64,000 bases of DNA from Watersipora subatra (lineage: Eukaryota; Bryozoa; Gymnolaemata; Cheilostomatida; Watersiporidae): NCBI RefSeq assembly GCF_963576615.1, contig NC_088708.1, positions 56,903,196 to 56,967,195 of the forward strand. The letters are read 5' to 3'. Position numbers and translations under genes: made by a program. Of the stretch, positions 23,694-37,200 are shown piece after piece (positions within the stretch are counted from its first letter, which is position 1; each line of letters begins with the position of its first letter). A model generated the notes under the pieces. It was not told the origin of the DNA. It did no database searches and saw only the letters and a list, made by a program, of their open reading frames with translations.

Positions 23694-25202
23694 TCATCAT
23701 TGGCCTGGCCCACCAGAGCGACTCAGCTACATAGCTTACTATCTCATGATATAAAGTTTATTTGCATGCTGTCGCCAATTGGTCACAGAATACCAGCTAC
23801 CTGATGTACTTATTACATTCAATGCATAAATTTACTGCTTGATACAGTTTATATCACGGACAACCGCTCTAGGGCCTGCACTTTGCTTCATGCACTGCCA
23901 AATTGCACATGGGTTTTTATAGAACTCTGCATGTTCAATAGAAGTGAGTATATTTTGAGATTTTTTTGATGAGTACCGCGTGCCATGACCTGTTTGCATC
24001 GACTCATCCGGTAGCGAGGTTTATGAAATGCGTTCTTTTCATGATCAGTGCTCATTTGAGTATCCTTTAGTTAAGTACTATCATAGTTTGGCAGTTCTGT
24101 AGACATTATTCTGTGTTATCCATATTTTATTGAGCTGTGCGTGAGTTTCATCTACATATTGTCATTAATATTTTATCCACACAGATTATATAACAGATTA
24201 AGATTTTATCCAGTTTGTTATTATCATTAGCATGTTTGTATTTTTCTGGATTATGTTTATTCCTGTCATAACTACAATGTATGTCTATCAATCCTCTGTT
24301 ATCTAGTTATCATACTAAAACAAGCTTACTATTGCTGCACAGGCTTATCCTCTTTATGGTAAGATTAGAAAGCGACATTCCAGTCGTAGTAGACATTGCG
24401 CTTGGCCTCATTTCTGTTCTCCAGCTCAGTAGTACTTTTATTGTATTGTAATACCAGAGAGAAGAGTCCCATCGACTTCGTAGTTAGTCATTATAGTTGA
24501 GTTCCATTTTAGAGTGACTATGCACCCACCACTCCATGGTTTTGTTGCTTCTGTTAGAGGTAATAAATAAACATTAACCCTGACATTCATCTTTTTTCAT
24601 TTCTTCGTCCACTGCATTCAGCAAGTCTTATTCGGAGCTGACATCAGATTCTACAAGTAATGTGAGAGGGAAGCAAATGAAGCAAGTCATTTGCTTAGTG
24701 GGAGTTATAAGCTTGAAGTATCATTACTATACAAACGCAATTGCAGCACAGACAGATTTGTTTCATTGCTTCATCCAAGTTTATCGATTTTCAACTAGCT
24801 ATTTTCCTGTTTAGTTAGTAAGGAACCATTCATTAATCTTTGCCTGTCCACATTGGCAGTGCAGCAGTTTCATTCTTCTTATAATAACCCTGCTGTCATG
24901 CTTTCAATAAGAGCTGTTGTAAGCTTTGTGGTGTGTACCTACCTGCATGTACCTCATTGGCAGTTGATTCACCTGTGACTAAAACATTAGTTTGCTGAGC
25001 TTTCACTTTCTCCACACATTGGTGAAACCAGTTTTGACTTGTTTTCTGCTCTACGCCATTAAACCAATCAATTAATATAGACCCATGCTAGAACCTGCCC
25101 TAATTCAAAATCATCGACTGAGTCTAGCACAACCTTAGACAGCTAGCATTCTTAAAAAATACATTGGCATGACATAACTACATATAAAAATGATGTTAAG
25201 GG
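23694..25202. other. Convergent 3' UTR region between ATP1A and TBRG1
   Basis: It holds the ATP1A 3' UTR, up to at least the poly(A) signal at 24562, and the TBRG1 3' UTR on the other strand. A minus-strand AATAAA (plus-strand TTTATT at 24437-24442) is the nearest clear candidate for TBRG1. If used, the two 3' UTRs would overlap. No further gene was recognised. Confidence 0.5.
24562..24567 (+). terminator. ATP1A: Candidate polyadenylation signal of ATP1A
   Basis: AATAAA in the context taataaataaac, about 870 bp after the stop codon. It is the first clear hexamer seen downstream of the gene. Processing at this site is inferred only. Confidence 0.45.
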
Positions 25203-28200
25203 TTACATAAGAATCTCACCCGATGATTGATCATTTGATGAATCAAGCTCTTCAGGAGGTTCAAGGTTAAGCAACTTTGCGAATACTCGAAAATTGGTGG
25301 CAGGATCAAGTTCGGAAGGCACCTTAGACAGTTGGCTAGTCTTTTTGACAACCTCAAACTTGCTCCATTCGTAACCGACACAGCTGGCAGCTCCATGACT
25401 GCATTGTAGCAAGTTTTTGACGACCGGATGGTTCAATCCAAAAAAGTCCGAGTCAGTTGTGGGTGAAATGGGTTTTGACCTAAAATACAAAATGACGGTA
25501 AGCCATTTCTCATGGTTCAAGAGTACCCAACAAGCCGCTGAAATGGAGATAAACAAGCTGCATGTTTATAATGGCAAATGCAGGATGATCAAAAAGGATT
25601 TCAGCTGTCACCCGAGATTTAGTATGCAACCCTATTAAGCTACAATAACAGTTTCATCCTGCATACCAACTGAATGACAGGAGAAGAGAAACAAAAGATG
25701 GATCAAGTGACATAAATACTCCGATTACACAGCCTTAAGGATGAAGTATTTAGTTTGTGCGTTGAATAGAACTCTTTGAGTAAATAACAAGAGCTATATA
25801 TATAGAATAATTGTGACATTTTACCTAGCTATTACCATATATAGAATAATTGTGACATTTTACCTAGCTATTACCAATACAGTCCTAAATACGGTGAGAG
25901 AAAAAGATAGCTGAAAAAACTACTACCTAACCTGAACTCGCACAGCTTTGATTTACATAATGGAAACTGAGCTAACAGTCGACCTTATTGCAGTTGCCTT
26001 ATTATATATTTCCTTAAAAATTCTGAGGACACTGATAGCTATTATTTAATGCATGACAGTTGTTGAACTGACAATACAAGTACATGTACTTTATAATCCG
26101 CCAATGTTTCAACAGAATCAATTTTGCAACAGAAGTGTTTGTAGTTTGCCTTTGTCATCTTGTAGTTGACAAACTTGAACACTGCTGAAACCTGTGGTTA
26201 ATGTAATAAAATTTTATATTAGGAATTGTAACAGAATAAGCTTTAGCATTATTTTAAAACTGAATTCCAAAAGTTTTTGAACTGCAAAAAAATTAACAAT
26301 ATTTTTTACGAAGAGCTAACAAATCTCTGCACTATTAGTTTTGAATGTAAATTGACAACGTAAAATTAGGTATTCGACTATAACTAAATAATCAGCTTAA
26401 AATTGAACATGAGAAACAAGTTGAGTTTGAAAGATTTTTTAGCAAGTTTATAACCAGCTGATGATTAGAAATAATATTTTTAGAATCTTTTTAGATTAGC
26501 TTATCTAAGTTTTTAGCAAAACCTACACGACTAATATACATGCAGCTTAAAATTATTTAAAAGTGAATGTTTTTGCAAAATAGAAATTGTATGCAGATAG
26601 AAAATAAGACACAAAGGTTTGGGTGAAGAATCGCAATAAAAATATGTTATCATAGACTGAAAGTTGTAACTTTCAACTCCACTTTACAGCAGGTTGTGAA
26701 AAAAACTTCCATAGTTGACCTATAACCGGACCTATAATGGTAAAGCAAATCTACGTCTTGGAAAGCAAATGTTCATGCATAACATACCGGTTAAATAGCC
26801 GCGAGAGAAGCATAGCAGCTTTTGTTGAACTAAACAACACACAAACTGTCTTTGATTATTGGCATGCAGCACAATAACCGCTGACAGCAAAGTGGATGCC
26901 AAAGTAGATGCGCACAGTAACAATGATATTAATTACAACCATGCGAATGCAACACGCCTAAGTGGTTAGAACAAGTAGACAGAAAAGCTATGCATTTTAA
27001 ACATTGTTAGGTAACAACTTGCTGCATGTGTTCTATAAGTAATAAAATATATGCACATTTAAGCAAAGTATTCATGAAAAACTTTATCGCTAATACCATA
27101 TAGCATCCTAGCCGTTCTGTGCTTGGATAAACCCTAAAAAAACTGCAGATCACCTTCGAAGAAGTTATAACACACATAACAAACTTGTATACTCATTAAA
27201 GAATGACCGCAAAACTAGCATACGTTTATATCTGTCAATGAAAGAGTATTACGCAACAAAATGCAATACCTACGTGACAGCACTGATCTTTTGCAGAAGC
27301 TGACTGTGACAGCCTTCAGGCGTTTCATCTTCAAATACCATATGCTGATCGGCGTCAGCAGATATTTCAAACTAGAAGTAAATAAATATGATGTAGATGG
27401 CCCCAGTTGGCCGGACCTTCATGTTCTAGTGTGAGAACTTAACATGCAATATCAATCGCTGTAAAACAACTTGATAAAAGCAACCAATCTGCAATAGAAA
27501 ACTATATACATGTAGACCTCATGAGTTTACCATTGAAAATAACAGAAAAAATGATGAAAGGAAACATCACAAATCACGCGCCGGAAGTTAACAAGGAAAT
27601 TCAAAAACAAGCCAGATGCATTCGCCAAGTATCTGAAAAGTTAGGAAGTTGTAATGACACCGTTTTACTATTTAAATATGGCATTATGTTATGTAAATAT
27701 TTGATTAGATCAGTGAATAAAAATGGTTTTATTGATTAATGTGGGGTATAATCGATCAATGGTAGTCTGTAAATGTGTAATCGTAAACTTTAATAATGAA
27801 ATGTCATATTATATATTAGAGGTGGAACGAGACACGAGACGGCTCGAGTATCGACCTGTCTCGTCTCGTATCGGTCTCGTCTCGACTTAACTATTGCCAA
27901 ACTCGAGACAGGAAATAGAACTAAAGCGCCTGCGCACGGTTGTTAAAACATGGCTTCTTGCGGTAGCAGCAACTCCATATATTGTAATGGATTGCGGGCA
28001 ACTGCCTTTAAAGTTATACCCGGTCCGTAACTACCTGTTGCTACTGATTATGTTGGCCACTGAGTCTAATCATGTAGTCCAGACAACGGCCCTGTTATTT
28101 TTAGTTCGGTTCTGTGTCCTTAAAACAGATACCGGGTCGTATCTAATTACTCTTCGGATAATCCAATTTAATAAGTCTTTTGCGGGTAAAATGTCTGTAT

Positions 28201-31200
28201 TTTATCGTATCGTGTCTAAACGCCAGCTGCCCTTCATAAAATTCGGGCCTCTTTTACGTATATACTAACAATCGCGGGTAAAACTTGCCCGGACACGAAG
28301 AAACGAACGAAAGGCCGTGTCGACCATAGTCCGTGTTCGGTTAACAATGACGTTTTGTTAGTTCAATATAAGAATATACATGTGCATGTATACAGTAATT
28401 AATATAATTTCATGAGTACAATTTAAATATAATTCACATACTACAGCTAATACACAAACAAAACTTAACATTAATGAAACGATAAGAATGAAAGTGTTAT
28501 TGTGTGTTCTTTTAGTTGCGGTATTTCTTTGTAGAGCGACGGCTATCGGTTTCATTACATTAAAAAGTAAGAACTATTCAATAGATGGTAAAAATATACA
28601 TGTACAAAGCAATATGTTTATAATAATTATGATCAATCAAGCTCAAAAATCTTAGAATATATAACTTCGGTATTTTAGAGCTGTTTGTGTCACTTTTGTT
28701 TACAAAAACTACATGCATATCACTATTAAAATGTTGTATTTAAATCGTTTACACCAGATGAAAATTCAATTTAAAAAGAGTTTGATTAATTTTATATATA
28801 CCAAGTAGCTAGTACTTGTGTAGTGAAATCATCACTAAATGCTCATTATTTTACTGTCTCGTGTCTCGAGTCTCGAATTTCTACAAGACAGTGTCTCGAG
28901 TCTCGTCTCGAGCTTAAAAAACCTGTCTCGTTCCACCTCTATTATATATTTATATCGGCAGTAAACGAAGAAAGCGTTGCAACTATGACTAATCCAAGTA
29001 GAATATAAACTTATTAAAACTGTGCAAACATTCTTACAGTAAGTAGTATCCAGGTTACCAGTTAGTACAACAGTTACCAGTTAGTACAACAGTTAACAGC
29101 CAATACAAAAGTTAACAGTTAGTACAACAGTTAACAGCTAATACAACAGTTAACAGTTAGTACAACAGTTAACAATTAATACAACAGTTAACAGTTAGTA
29201 CAACAGTTAACAGCTAATATAACAATTAACAGTTAGTACAACAGTTAACAGCTAATACAACAGTTAACAGTTAGTACAACAGTTAATACAACAGTTAACA
29301 GTTAGTACAACAGTTAACACAACAGTTAACAGTTAGTACAACAGCTAGCAGTTAGTACAACAGTTAACACAACAGTTAACAGTTAGTACAACGGCTAACA
29401 GCTAGTACAACAGTTAACAGCTAATAGAACAGTTAACAGCTAATACAATAGTTAACAGCTAAACAACAGCTAACAGTTAATACAACAGCTAATACAACAG
29501 CTAATACAACAGCTAACAGTTAATACAACAGCTAATACAACAGCTAATACAACAGCTAACAGTTAATACAACAGCTAACAGTTAATACAACAAGTTGACT
29601 GTTGGGCTGGTGAGTTAAAGATTACTTTTATTAACAATAGTGAAAATGAAATTCATAGATCTTTGATATTATGGAGTTCCACAAGATACCATTGAATTAT
29701 CTCTCCTTCCTATGCCCTATATGATTTCAACTATTTTACAACATCCATACAAGTTAGTACTTCAAAGGAACATAAATCTACAGAATTTGCACCATTGTAA
29801 ATGCAAAACTAAACTAAAAATTGCATTTGCCAATGCTATGTTATCCAATCAAACTAGAGTTTCAGCTGTACCGGGTTTAATCAAACTGAGCCTGTCCAAA
29901 GCCATTCGGTGGCTAGATTTTAGAAATCGGCTACTTCCGGCGTTTCTCCCAGCTGAAGCCACATACACAATTATCTCAGAACAAGTTGGTGTGAGAAATA
30001 GAGCGAGTATATCCTACAAGCCCTCTATAAAAACATACTCGACCTCCAATCAACACGTTACATGTATTCATATGATGATTTTATATTTTGGAAGAAAACA
30101 ATTGACAAGAAAACAAAAAAATGTGAAAGAAACCGAGCAGCGGCGAAAGAGGATATAGTAAACCTACTTTTGGTCCAACGAGGCCTTCAGATATCTTGCA
30201 TGTGTAAAGACACTTCACGGATGGATTCTGTATCCAGGCAAATGTGCGAGTACAACAATAGCCTACTGGATATATAGATGTGCTGACGCTGTAGCCAGCC
30301 TTCTCACATATCTGCAAAACCCATTTAACGTAAAATTAAAAAGGAACAAACTAATTCTAACGCCATGAAATATTTAAAAACATTCATAATAGGAAAGTTG
30401 ATCAAGTGAGTAAAATGACAAAACTGGTGAGATTTATCATGCTTTTTACTTATATCTTGTTATACGTTAAGTTGTTGATAGACCAATGAACTCTTTTTCC
30501 ATGAAATTGGAATGAGACTAAAATATGCCTTCACTTTGAAATTTTATAGAAGCAATTTTACAAATAGACTAGAACAAAACTAGACCAAAATAAAACTGAT
30601 TATCTAAATAATGGCTGTGACATCTATTTGATTTTAAAGATGAAAGACCTTAAACCGAGGAGACAATCCCAAAATTTGACAACAACAAAAATGCAAACAT
30701 CGCGTACTATGTTTTAACTAAAGAAGGAATATTTTTCATCAAGGATATTGAGCGAACTGGTAATGTTGGCTCAAGTTATCTCCCACCAAAAACACCTCAC
30801 CAGGAGAAGATAAATCTATAAAAGTTTGGAAAATTATGAAGAGCATAAAATGCTGACCAGAACAGATGACAACCTGCAAGCACCCACCTCTCCGATACTA
30901 TACACAGTTAGACCAGCTGAGAGGACCAGCGGTAGAATTGGTCGACCTGCAGGATCAAGACTGATGGGAGGTATACTGATGCACTTCCCCTGCGTACCTT
31001 TTTTAGCTCCTTCAAATCTGCTAGAGTCTAGGGGGAAGTAACTAATTTAGCAAATATATAAATATTTTCATATGTAAATGATTTGAGATGAATAGTGTTA
31101 GGTAAGAAGCTTAATCCTAATGAAAATGTTATCCACATACATATATTTACATATATATATATATACATACACATATATACACATGTACATATATACTTAT

Positions 31201-34200
31201 ATACCGATACAAATACACATACATATACACATACATATATACATAGACATATATACACATGTACATATATACTTATATACACACATACATATACATGTAT
31301 ATATATATATATACATACAAACCGGCATATACACAAACATACATGTACACATATATACACATGTATATATACACATATATACCGGTATATCCACATATAT
31401 ACATATATATACATGTATGTGTATATATATACATATATGGGCCTACCGTTATATACACATAAATACATGTACGCATACACATACATGTAGCCATGCGTAT
31501 ATATACACACACATGTATACATGTATATACACATATATACCGGTATATCCACATATATACATACATATATATATCGATATATAGACATATATATATACAT
31601 GTACATATACACATACATATATACACACAGGTATACATACATACATATTCCTCTAATGTAAATCACCTATGTATAACATAAATGCCACTAATGCTAAATA
31701 TATACTAGTACTAGCTGTGCTACCCGGCGTTGCCCGGTAATAAAAACCAGCTTATAAACAATGAGAAGTAATGAGAGTTGCCTGCCACTTGTTATTATCC
31801 TGGCACATTGCCAATGGAAAATTTGAGTACGCTTAATAATCACTATGTTTCCATGATGCGCATTGCTTCGGAGTTGCGCCCTCTCCGAATCATGGAAACG
31901 GCGTCTTCGCACTGAAATCACTGCGCACTGACCAATGCGAAGCCAGTGCAAATTCGCAGCAAGGAAGCAGTGGCTGCGCATAGCTCTCATGCCGTGAAGA
32001 CGGATTCTTCGAAGGCCATAAACTAGTACAAATGTTATCCCGCTAATCTTGTTTTTTTCTATTTTTCTAATTTTCTTTCACCTATATTTAATTATGGTCT
32101 GCACCCACGAGGATGATGAGGTGATTACTTTCCTAGACTTTGTTATCGATGCCAACACTTTTAAAAAAAAAGGTGGCACGTCCTAAATTAACGTTTAAAT
32201 AACATATTACTTAAAAAGTACTTATTAAAAATATATTACTTTGTAAAAATTGTGTTAAGGTTTGTAAAACCTTGTGAATGTGTATTATAAATAAAAGTAT
32301 AATGATGACAGAAGCATAAAAAGATCGTTTCTGACGTTCGGCATCCATGATCGATTCAATATGTCTCCATCAGGCGATTCGATTTATACAATTTCTCTTC
32401 TCTGGCTAATTTGCTGAAAACCGCTGCGCAGCATGGAAACGTACAATCCCCTCGACTTCGGAGGGGGCTGCATCGCAGTACTGCGCACCATGGAAACATA
32501 GTGAATGAGAGCCATCAGCTTCTCATGACGTTATGCTATGACCCTGCGTCGTACGCAAAGTCGTTGGGTATTTGCTCTCATATAGCGACATATATCAGCT
32601 GGTGAAGAAATAAATCTCTGTGGCCTAAATGGTACGGCGCTGGACTTGCAAATGGTAAGTCCCGTGATGAAATCTACTTTTGTGCGAATCTTTGATTCCA
32701 TGATTTTAACATCTACAGCCGGACTGCATACACACGCACGCCATACTTTGAGAAATATGTATACATGTATATGGATGTTCGCAGTTTAGCATGCCGTGAG
32801 AGATCACCAGGTGTGCTGATAAAGCTAAGTGAATTAGTAGCTGTACAATTTCAGTCATACCTCGACATACGAGCCTAATGCGTTTCACACAATTATTCAT
32901 AAATACTAAAAGGCGGTCAACTACTGGAGGTGTTAGAGTGTTGGTGAAGCAAACTGAATGTCACGAGTTCGAGTCTTGTTGAAAGCAATTTTTTATCTCA
33001 GCTTCTGACTCCGAAAGAATGGACGGACGAACAAACGCCACTCTTTTGATAGTAAAAATACATTTTTGTTTTACTCTATTTTAGGCACATACAACAATGT
33101 TTATTTTTGCTTTCCACTATAGACTCTGATGTCTGGAAAATAAGTGAAAAAATTGTTTTAAATTGACATTGAAGGTATGCCCTTCCCTTAACGTAAAATT
33201 ACCACAATCATGAACCCTAGACCAAGTGCGAATAATAGAAGAAAAATTGTTACTATAAACCAATAGTGTCACAGTTATTGTACAGTCATTGAAAATTAAA
33301 AAAAAATTAAAATTTAATTAAAATTCATTAAAAAAAGTCAAATTAAAAAAAGTTAAGTCTAGTCTTTTTCCTTTATGAAAGACCAAAGGGGAGTTTACGG
33401 AGATCTTGGAATGAATTAGGCTATTTACATGTACTGTATTTTACTGTTCGTATAACATAAAAAATCTTGAAACAAATTATTTATGTTGCAGGAGCGCCTG
33501 TATATAGGACAGCCTGGCTGTAGCCAGAATAAAGTTCTACCTTCATCAACTGTCGTTACAGAGGATTCCTCTTCCTCCTCATTTGAAACTTTTCTTTTCT
33601 TTGGTGACGTTGAAGTCTTCTTAGATGCTTCCTCCTTAGCAGCCTTAGCCTTCCTCTTGATAGAAGCCGGTGTACTGGGCTCCCCGACAGACTCGGATTC
33701 GCTGGCCTTTTGAGACTTAGTCTTTGTTTTCCTATGATTCACTATGTTGAGGTCGGTCATTACCTTTTCAAGAATCACTCTGAACAGGAAGAACAAACGC
33801 GGGTTACCATAAGATACAGTTGATCGATGTATGAATGACAGGTGTATGTATTATTGACATTGGTGACTAAGTTGAGCATCTTAAAAAGGTGTAATTCACT
33901 TTTCAAGTACAGTGTACTTTCTAGTACAGTGGAACCTCTACTTACAAAAGACTCTACTTACTAAAATGTATTTTGCAACAAAATAATTTCTCAAGTAGAG
34001 GTTCAACTGTATTAATAAAAAGTAGTAGCTCCTTAGAATCACTCAAAACAGAACAGCTGCGCTGACGCCTGTAATATGTTTAATAATAAATCTATAATTA
34101 TATAATAATTATATATAATTATTAATTTATATTTATAATACTAGAAATTCCACTGTCATACAGCCTACGACCAAAGTGATATTGGAAAAAAAGGGTACTG

Positions 34201-37200
34201 ATGGTTGAGAAATGCAATATTAGCAGTCAAATGGCACTGCAGTGCAATAGAATAACTGCAATGGTAGCTGCAATGTACTGGGTGTGGGTGTTATTATATA
34301 CAACAAACAGCAATAATGAAAGGAAAAGATTATATGTTTATATCTCTCCCCTGCAATAGGAGAAATGTAATATTAGAAGTAAAATGCACTGATATTATTA
34401 GAATAACCGATATTATTAATATAGTAATACAGTAATAATAGAAAACCAATGCACAATTTTGTTTACATTTCAAAACGTCATAGCTAACAATATCAAAAAG
34501 TTGTGATATTTATACAGATTTTTAGAAAATAACAGTAACATACTGCCCATCATCGATGTTGTTAGTGTGACTATTACACTTCAATAGTCATCCAAACTTA
34601 TAATTAAATATTGTAATAATCTCATAAGAATCGTTAGAAAAAAATATCATCGTCATTTCCTTTACTTTCACTGCTTTGGACATCAGTTAGAATACCAAAG
34701 TACTCAAAAGTTTCCAAAATGTCAGTTACTTTGAAATCGGCAAAAAAGAAACGATTTCTGTACTTCTACGTTAATTACAGAAACCGTCGGCAATTTGACA
34801 ATGCTATAGACTGGTGAAATTTGCACGTTATTTTTTCGTGAAATACGCATGACTTAATGGTTCTATTCTCTGTCGCTCGGCGTTTTGTTTGCCGGTCTTA
34901 ATTTTGATAAAAGTAAGGCTTGGCCAGTTTTAATAAAGATTTTCGGCCAAATTAATCTGTCTATTTGTGTATAATCTGATAAGATGGGTAAGGTTTAGGA
35001 ATATGTCAACAATTTTCAAAGACTTGATAACATATTCAAATAGGCTTATATGTGTTTTGTATCGTTATTATACTTTAATGACTCTACAAAAAAAATGGTT
35101 AAATTTGTTGATGAGATTTCGATACAAGGGTTTGCGACGTTGTTGATGAATAATTTTCGTAAGTTGTGTGTATATGCATTTATCATAAAAACTCTCAAAC
35201 TTCGCTCAGCTCGTTTGGTTGTGGGAATATTTCCGCTCAATTCTCAGCTATATCAAATCAGAATTTACAAAAACAGAGAGAGTGGAGACTGGTGATAGGC
35301 GGCAGAGGCCTATAAAAGAAGGAGGGTGAGACAACTTACTTGCGTTCTTTAGAGCACTTTTCTATCTTCCTCTCTATTCTAGCTATGTCATCGTATAATG
35401 CAGCATTTAACTACAATATATGTACTAGGGGTAACATTGGAAGAAATAACACAACTCCTTTTTAAATTAACCAGTAAGTGTTTTCAAACCTTCAGTTCTT
35501 TAGCTAAGTGTTTTCATCCTTCAGTTTTCCAGATCAGGGCTAGAGAAATTTTTCATGACAGGCCTTCATGCATTTGATGCTAATAAAGCTTAGAGAATCC
35601 CCGTAATGTGAGAACATACTGTCGAAAGCAAACATAGATGCTCGCCATAAATAAGGAAACGATAGCTAGCCTTACATACATATATCATCTGCTTGCATGT
35701 TTTCTTCAGCTGGTTATATTTGTGCTGGTAGCGAAGATCAGCCGCAGCAGTAGGGTCGCTTGAAGAAGCTGATAGGTTATACGAAGAAGCGAGAGGAGAG
35801 GATGGAGTCATCTCTTCTTTGACAGCATGTTGTGGCGGCTACAAAGACAACATGATATACGCAATGCTAACACAAAAAATACACATGACAAGCTACCAAG
35901 AAATTTTTACGTAACGCTAAGCAAACCTTTTTAATTACACTAATGCTATTCGCTTATTCAAACTAAAATAGTACCCTGGCAGCCGGTTGCACTGTGAGAG
36001 ATTGTCAGGTGTAATAGCTGGCTGCACAAGTATTCTGCAATGCAGCAAAATGGTAGGGAGGCGCAGTTAGTAGTGTGCCTGGCTTCCAAGCCCAATATTC
36101 CAGTTTTATTATCCTGCGATGCATTATTTTTTCCAACCTCAAAGCGTGGCGACAGACAGATGAACACGACTCACGACTAACTGACGATGGCTAAACAAAA
36201 GGATGCTCCATGCAGCGTTAAACGCTCTTCTGACAAATAGGAAACAGAACCTACTTTTTTCACATTTTGAACCAACTAAAAACTTGCCAGCTGCCCAACA
36301 GCCAAAAAATAATGAAACAATGTTCTCCACACAAAGCGGATCACCATGCTCGAAAACTAGTTTACGATATGCTATTTCTTGTAAAATGAATTGTATCACG
36401 CTACCAGTAAACTGAAGAAACCTGGGGGAGATCCATCAGGCTTGGTAAATCTCCTTCCCATCGCTGCCTGAAAAATACAGATAATGCTTCCAATAACTCT
36501 GTAAACAACAAATGTAGCGGCATACGTTTGGTCTCATTTAATTTATTATGTAGAGTTGTCCCTTCTCTATCATCATGTCATTATTATGCAATTTGTTCAG
36601 AAGGGAGACAAAACCATTAGGTTATTTATGCAATTAAAACCTTTGCATCCAAGCAACTCAAACACTTGTTATGACATGCCAAACCATTCATTCACCTGTC
36701 AAGAACACTGATTAGTTTGGACAAGCTAGCTAAGGCTTTGGATTGTAAAACAAAAAGGTGTATTGACAAGGAACCGCTGCAAAGTGATCATTTTATTTTG
36801 AGAATATGCAAAAAATTAAATCAATATTAAGAAACAATTCAACAAATTAAAGCATGTAGTAGTCTTCATAGGATTGACAGTCAACATGACACTGGATGCG
36901 TCCAAGGTTGAATATTTGTGTTTGCTTGTCCGGTATCATATCGTTTTTGTACTTCACTGAACAGTACAAGGAGAGCATGAATAATAGTGTAAACCCACCT
37001 CCTTAGTAAGCAGCACTTCGAGAGACATAGTTGGACTGCAAACAGAAACAGTACTTAAGGCAACGGACAATTTATTATCTATAGACGAGAGCATTATGAT
37101 TAATTGGCAACAACTTTGAACAGAGCAGCCGTCACAATAGAGACGTTCATTATGCATGGGTTCCACTCAGGATCAATAATTATTCTATAATATGAAAACA

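Noticed and set aside
27894..28268. 124-codon ORF inside the hAT-like element as a transposase
   Set aside because: No hAT dimerisation or DDE-type motif and far too short; treated as non-coding interior.
29053..29592. Regularly spaced short repeats that might suggest a CRISPR array
   Set aside because: Units are contiguous variants without unique spacers, in an intron of a eukaryotic gene; it is a minisatellite.
29712..30158. 148-codon plus-strand ORF in TBRG1 intron 8
   Set aside because: It lies antisense next to TBRG1 exon 8, has no recognised domain and is low in conserved-looking motifs; probably chance.
31028..31681. Long Tyr/Ile/His/Val/Cys-rich ORFs on both strands (up to 212 codons)
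   Set aside because: Products of the alternating TA/CA microsatellite, with strongly biased composition on both strands.
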